Assembly: GCA_963509715.1 (NCBI GenBank)
Contig: CAUPCB010000039.1
Span: forward strand, 1 to 13,870
Direction: 5' to 3'
DNA length: 13,870 bases
Source: JABCPE02 sp963509715
GTDB taxonomy: Bacteria > Bacteroidota > Bacteroidia > Flavobacteriales > Weeksellaceae
Positions 13,848-13,870 of this stretch are shown one piece after another (the stretch's first letter is position 1; each line of letters starts with the position of its first letter). Both the position numbers and the translations under genes were made by a program. Below the pieces are notes generated by a model that was not told the origin of the DNA, did not search any database, and saw only the letters and a list, made by a program, of their open reading frames with translations.

Positions 13848-13870
13848 AACTAGATAAAAGATACTTACAC
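13838..13870 (+). CDS. Start of an unidentified protein, cut by the window edge
   Basis: An ATG preceded by an A-rich stretch opens the frame MEIELDKRYLH and is still open at the last base. Its position after a terminator and a possible promoter box makes a real gene start plausible. Only 11 residues are visible, too few to recognise a family. Confidence 0.35.
   Translation, partial: MEIELDKRYLH

Noticed and set aside
1..13870. CRISPR array, insertion sequence, phage or defence genes
   Set aside because: No regularly spaced repeats, terminal inverted repeats with a transposase, or recognisable mobile or defence proteins are visible; base composition and gene order look like core chromosome.

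Overview
The window looks like core chromosome of a low-GC member of the Bacteroidota, most likely class Flavobacteriia near Chryseobacterium/Weeksellaceae. Three things support this: several copies of the Bacteroidota promoter pattern (TTTG, about 19-20 bases, TAnnTTTG), A/T-rich start regions without convincing Shine-Dalgarno sites, and protein sequences of flavobacterial style. The genus is inferred from recalled protein style, not from a search. I see no transposase, integrase, phage gene or CRISPR array.

Left part, minus strand (about 1-4312). A promoter just before the start of thrS drives the classic translation operon thrS-infC-rpmI-rplT (threonyl-tRNA synthetase, IF-3, L35, L20). A hairpin terminator ends it, followed by a PhnP-like metallo-beta-lactamase-fold hydrolase and then tRNA-Leu(CAA), which has its own textbook promoter and a terminator. 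infC can be read upstream from an AUU codon, as in E. coli. The 119-base gap between rpmI and rplT can fold and is a candidate autoregulatory leader.

Middle part, plus strand (about 4357-6749). A probable deoxyinosine/uracil-DNA glycosylase is transcribed divergently from thrS. It is followed by queA (queuosine synthesis) with its own promoter, then a nitroreductase-family flavoprotein and a strong terminator.

Right-middle part, plus strand (6772-11037). rlmN (23S rRNA A2503 methyltransferase), an AEC-family permease, a DUF4874/DUF4832 lipoprotein and a secreted repeat protein follow one another with gaps of 26, 34 and 3 bases. The last two are a closely coupled exported pair of unknown function and the least described part of the window.

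Right part (11056-13870). A promoter precedes an operon of a trans-polyprenyl diphosphate synthase (GTG start), trxB and fluC/crcB. Next come tRNA-Ser(UGA), with a textbook promoter and a terminator, and the beginning of one or two unidentified reading frames that run into the window edge.

Most genes are housekeeping: translation (thrS, infC, rpmI, rplT, rlmN, queA, two tRNAs), redox (trxB, nitroreductase), quinone side-chain synthesis, DNA repair and fluoride export. I found no clear new multi-gene system. The best leads are the exported pair at 8776-11037, the rpmI-rplT leader and the AUU start of infC.
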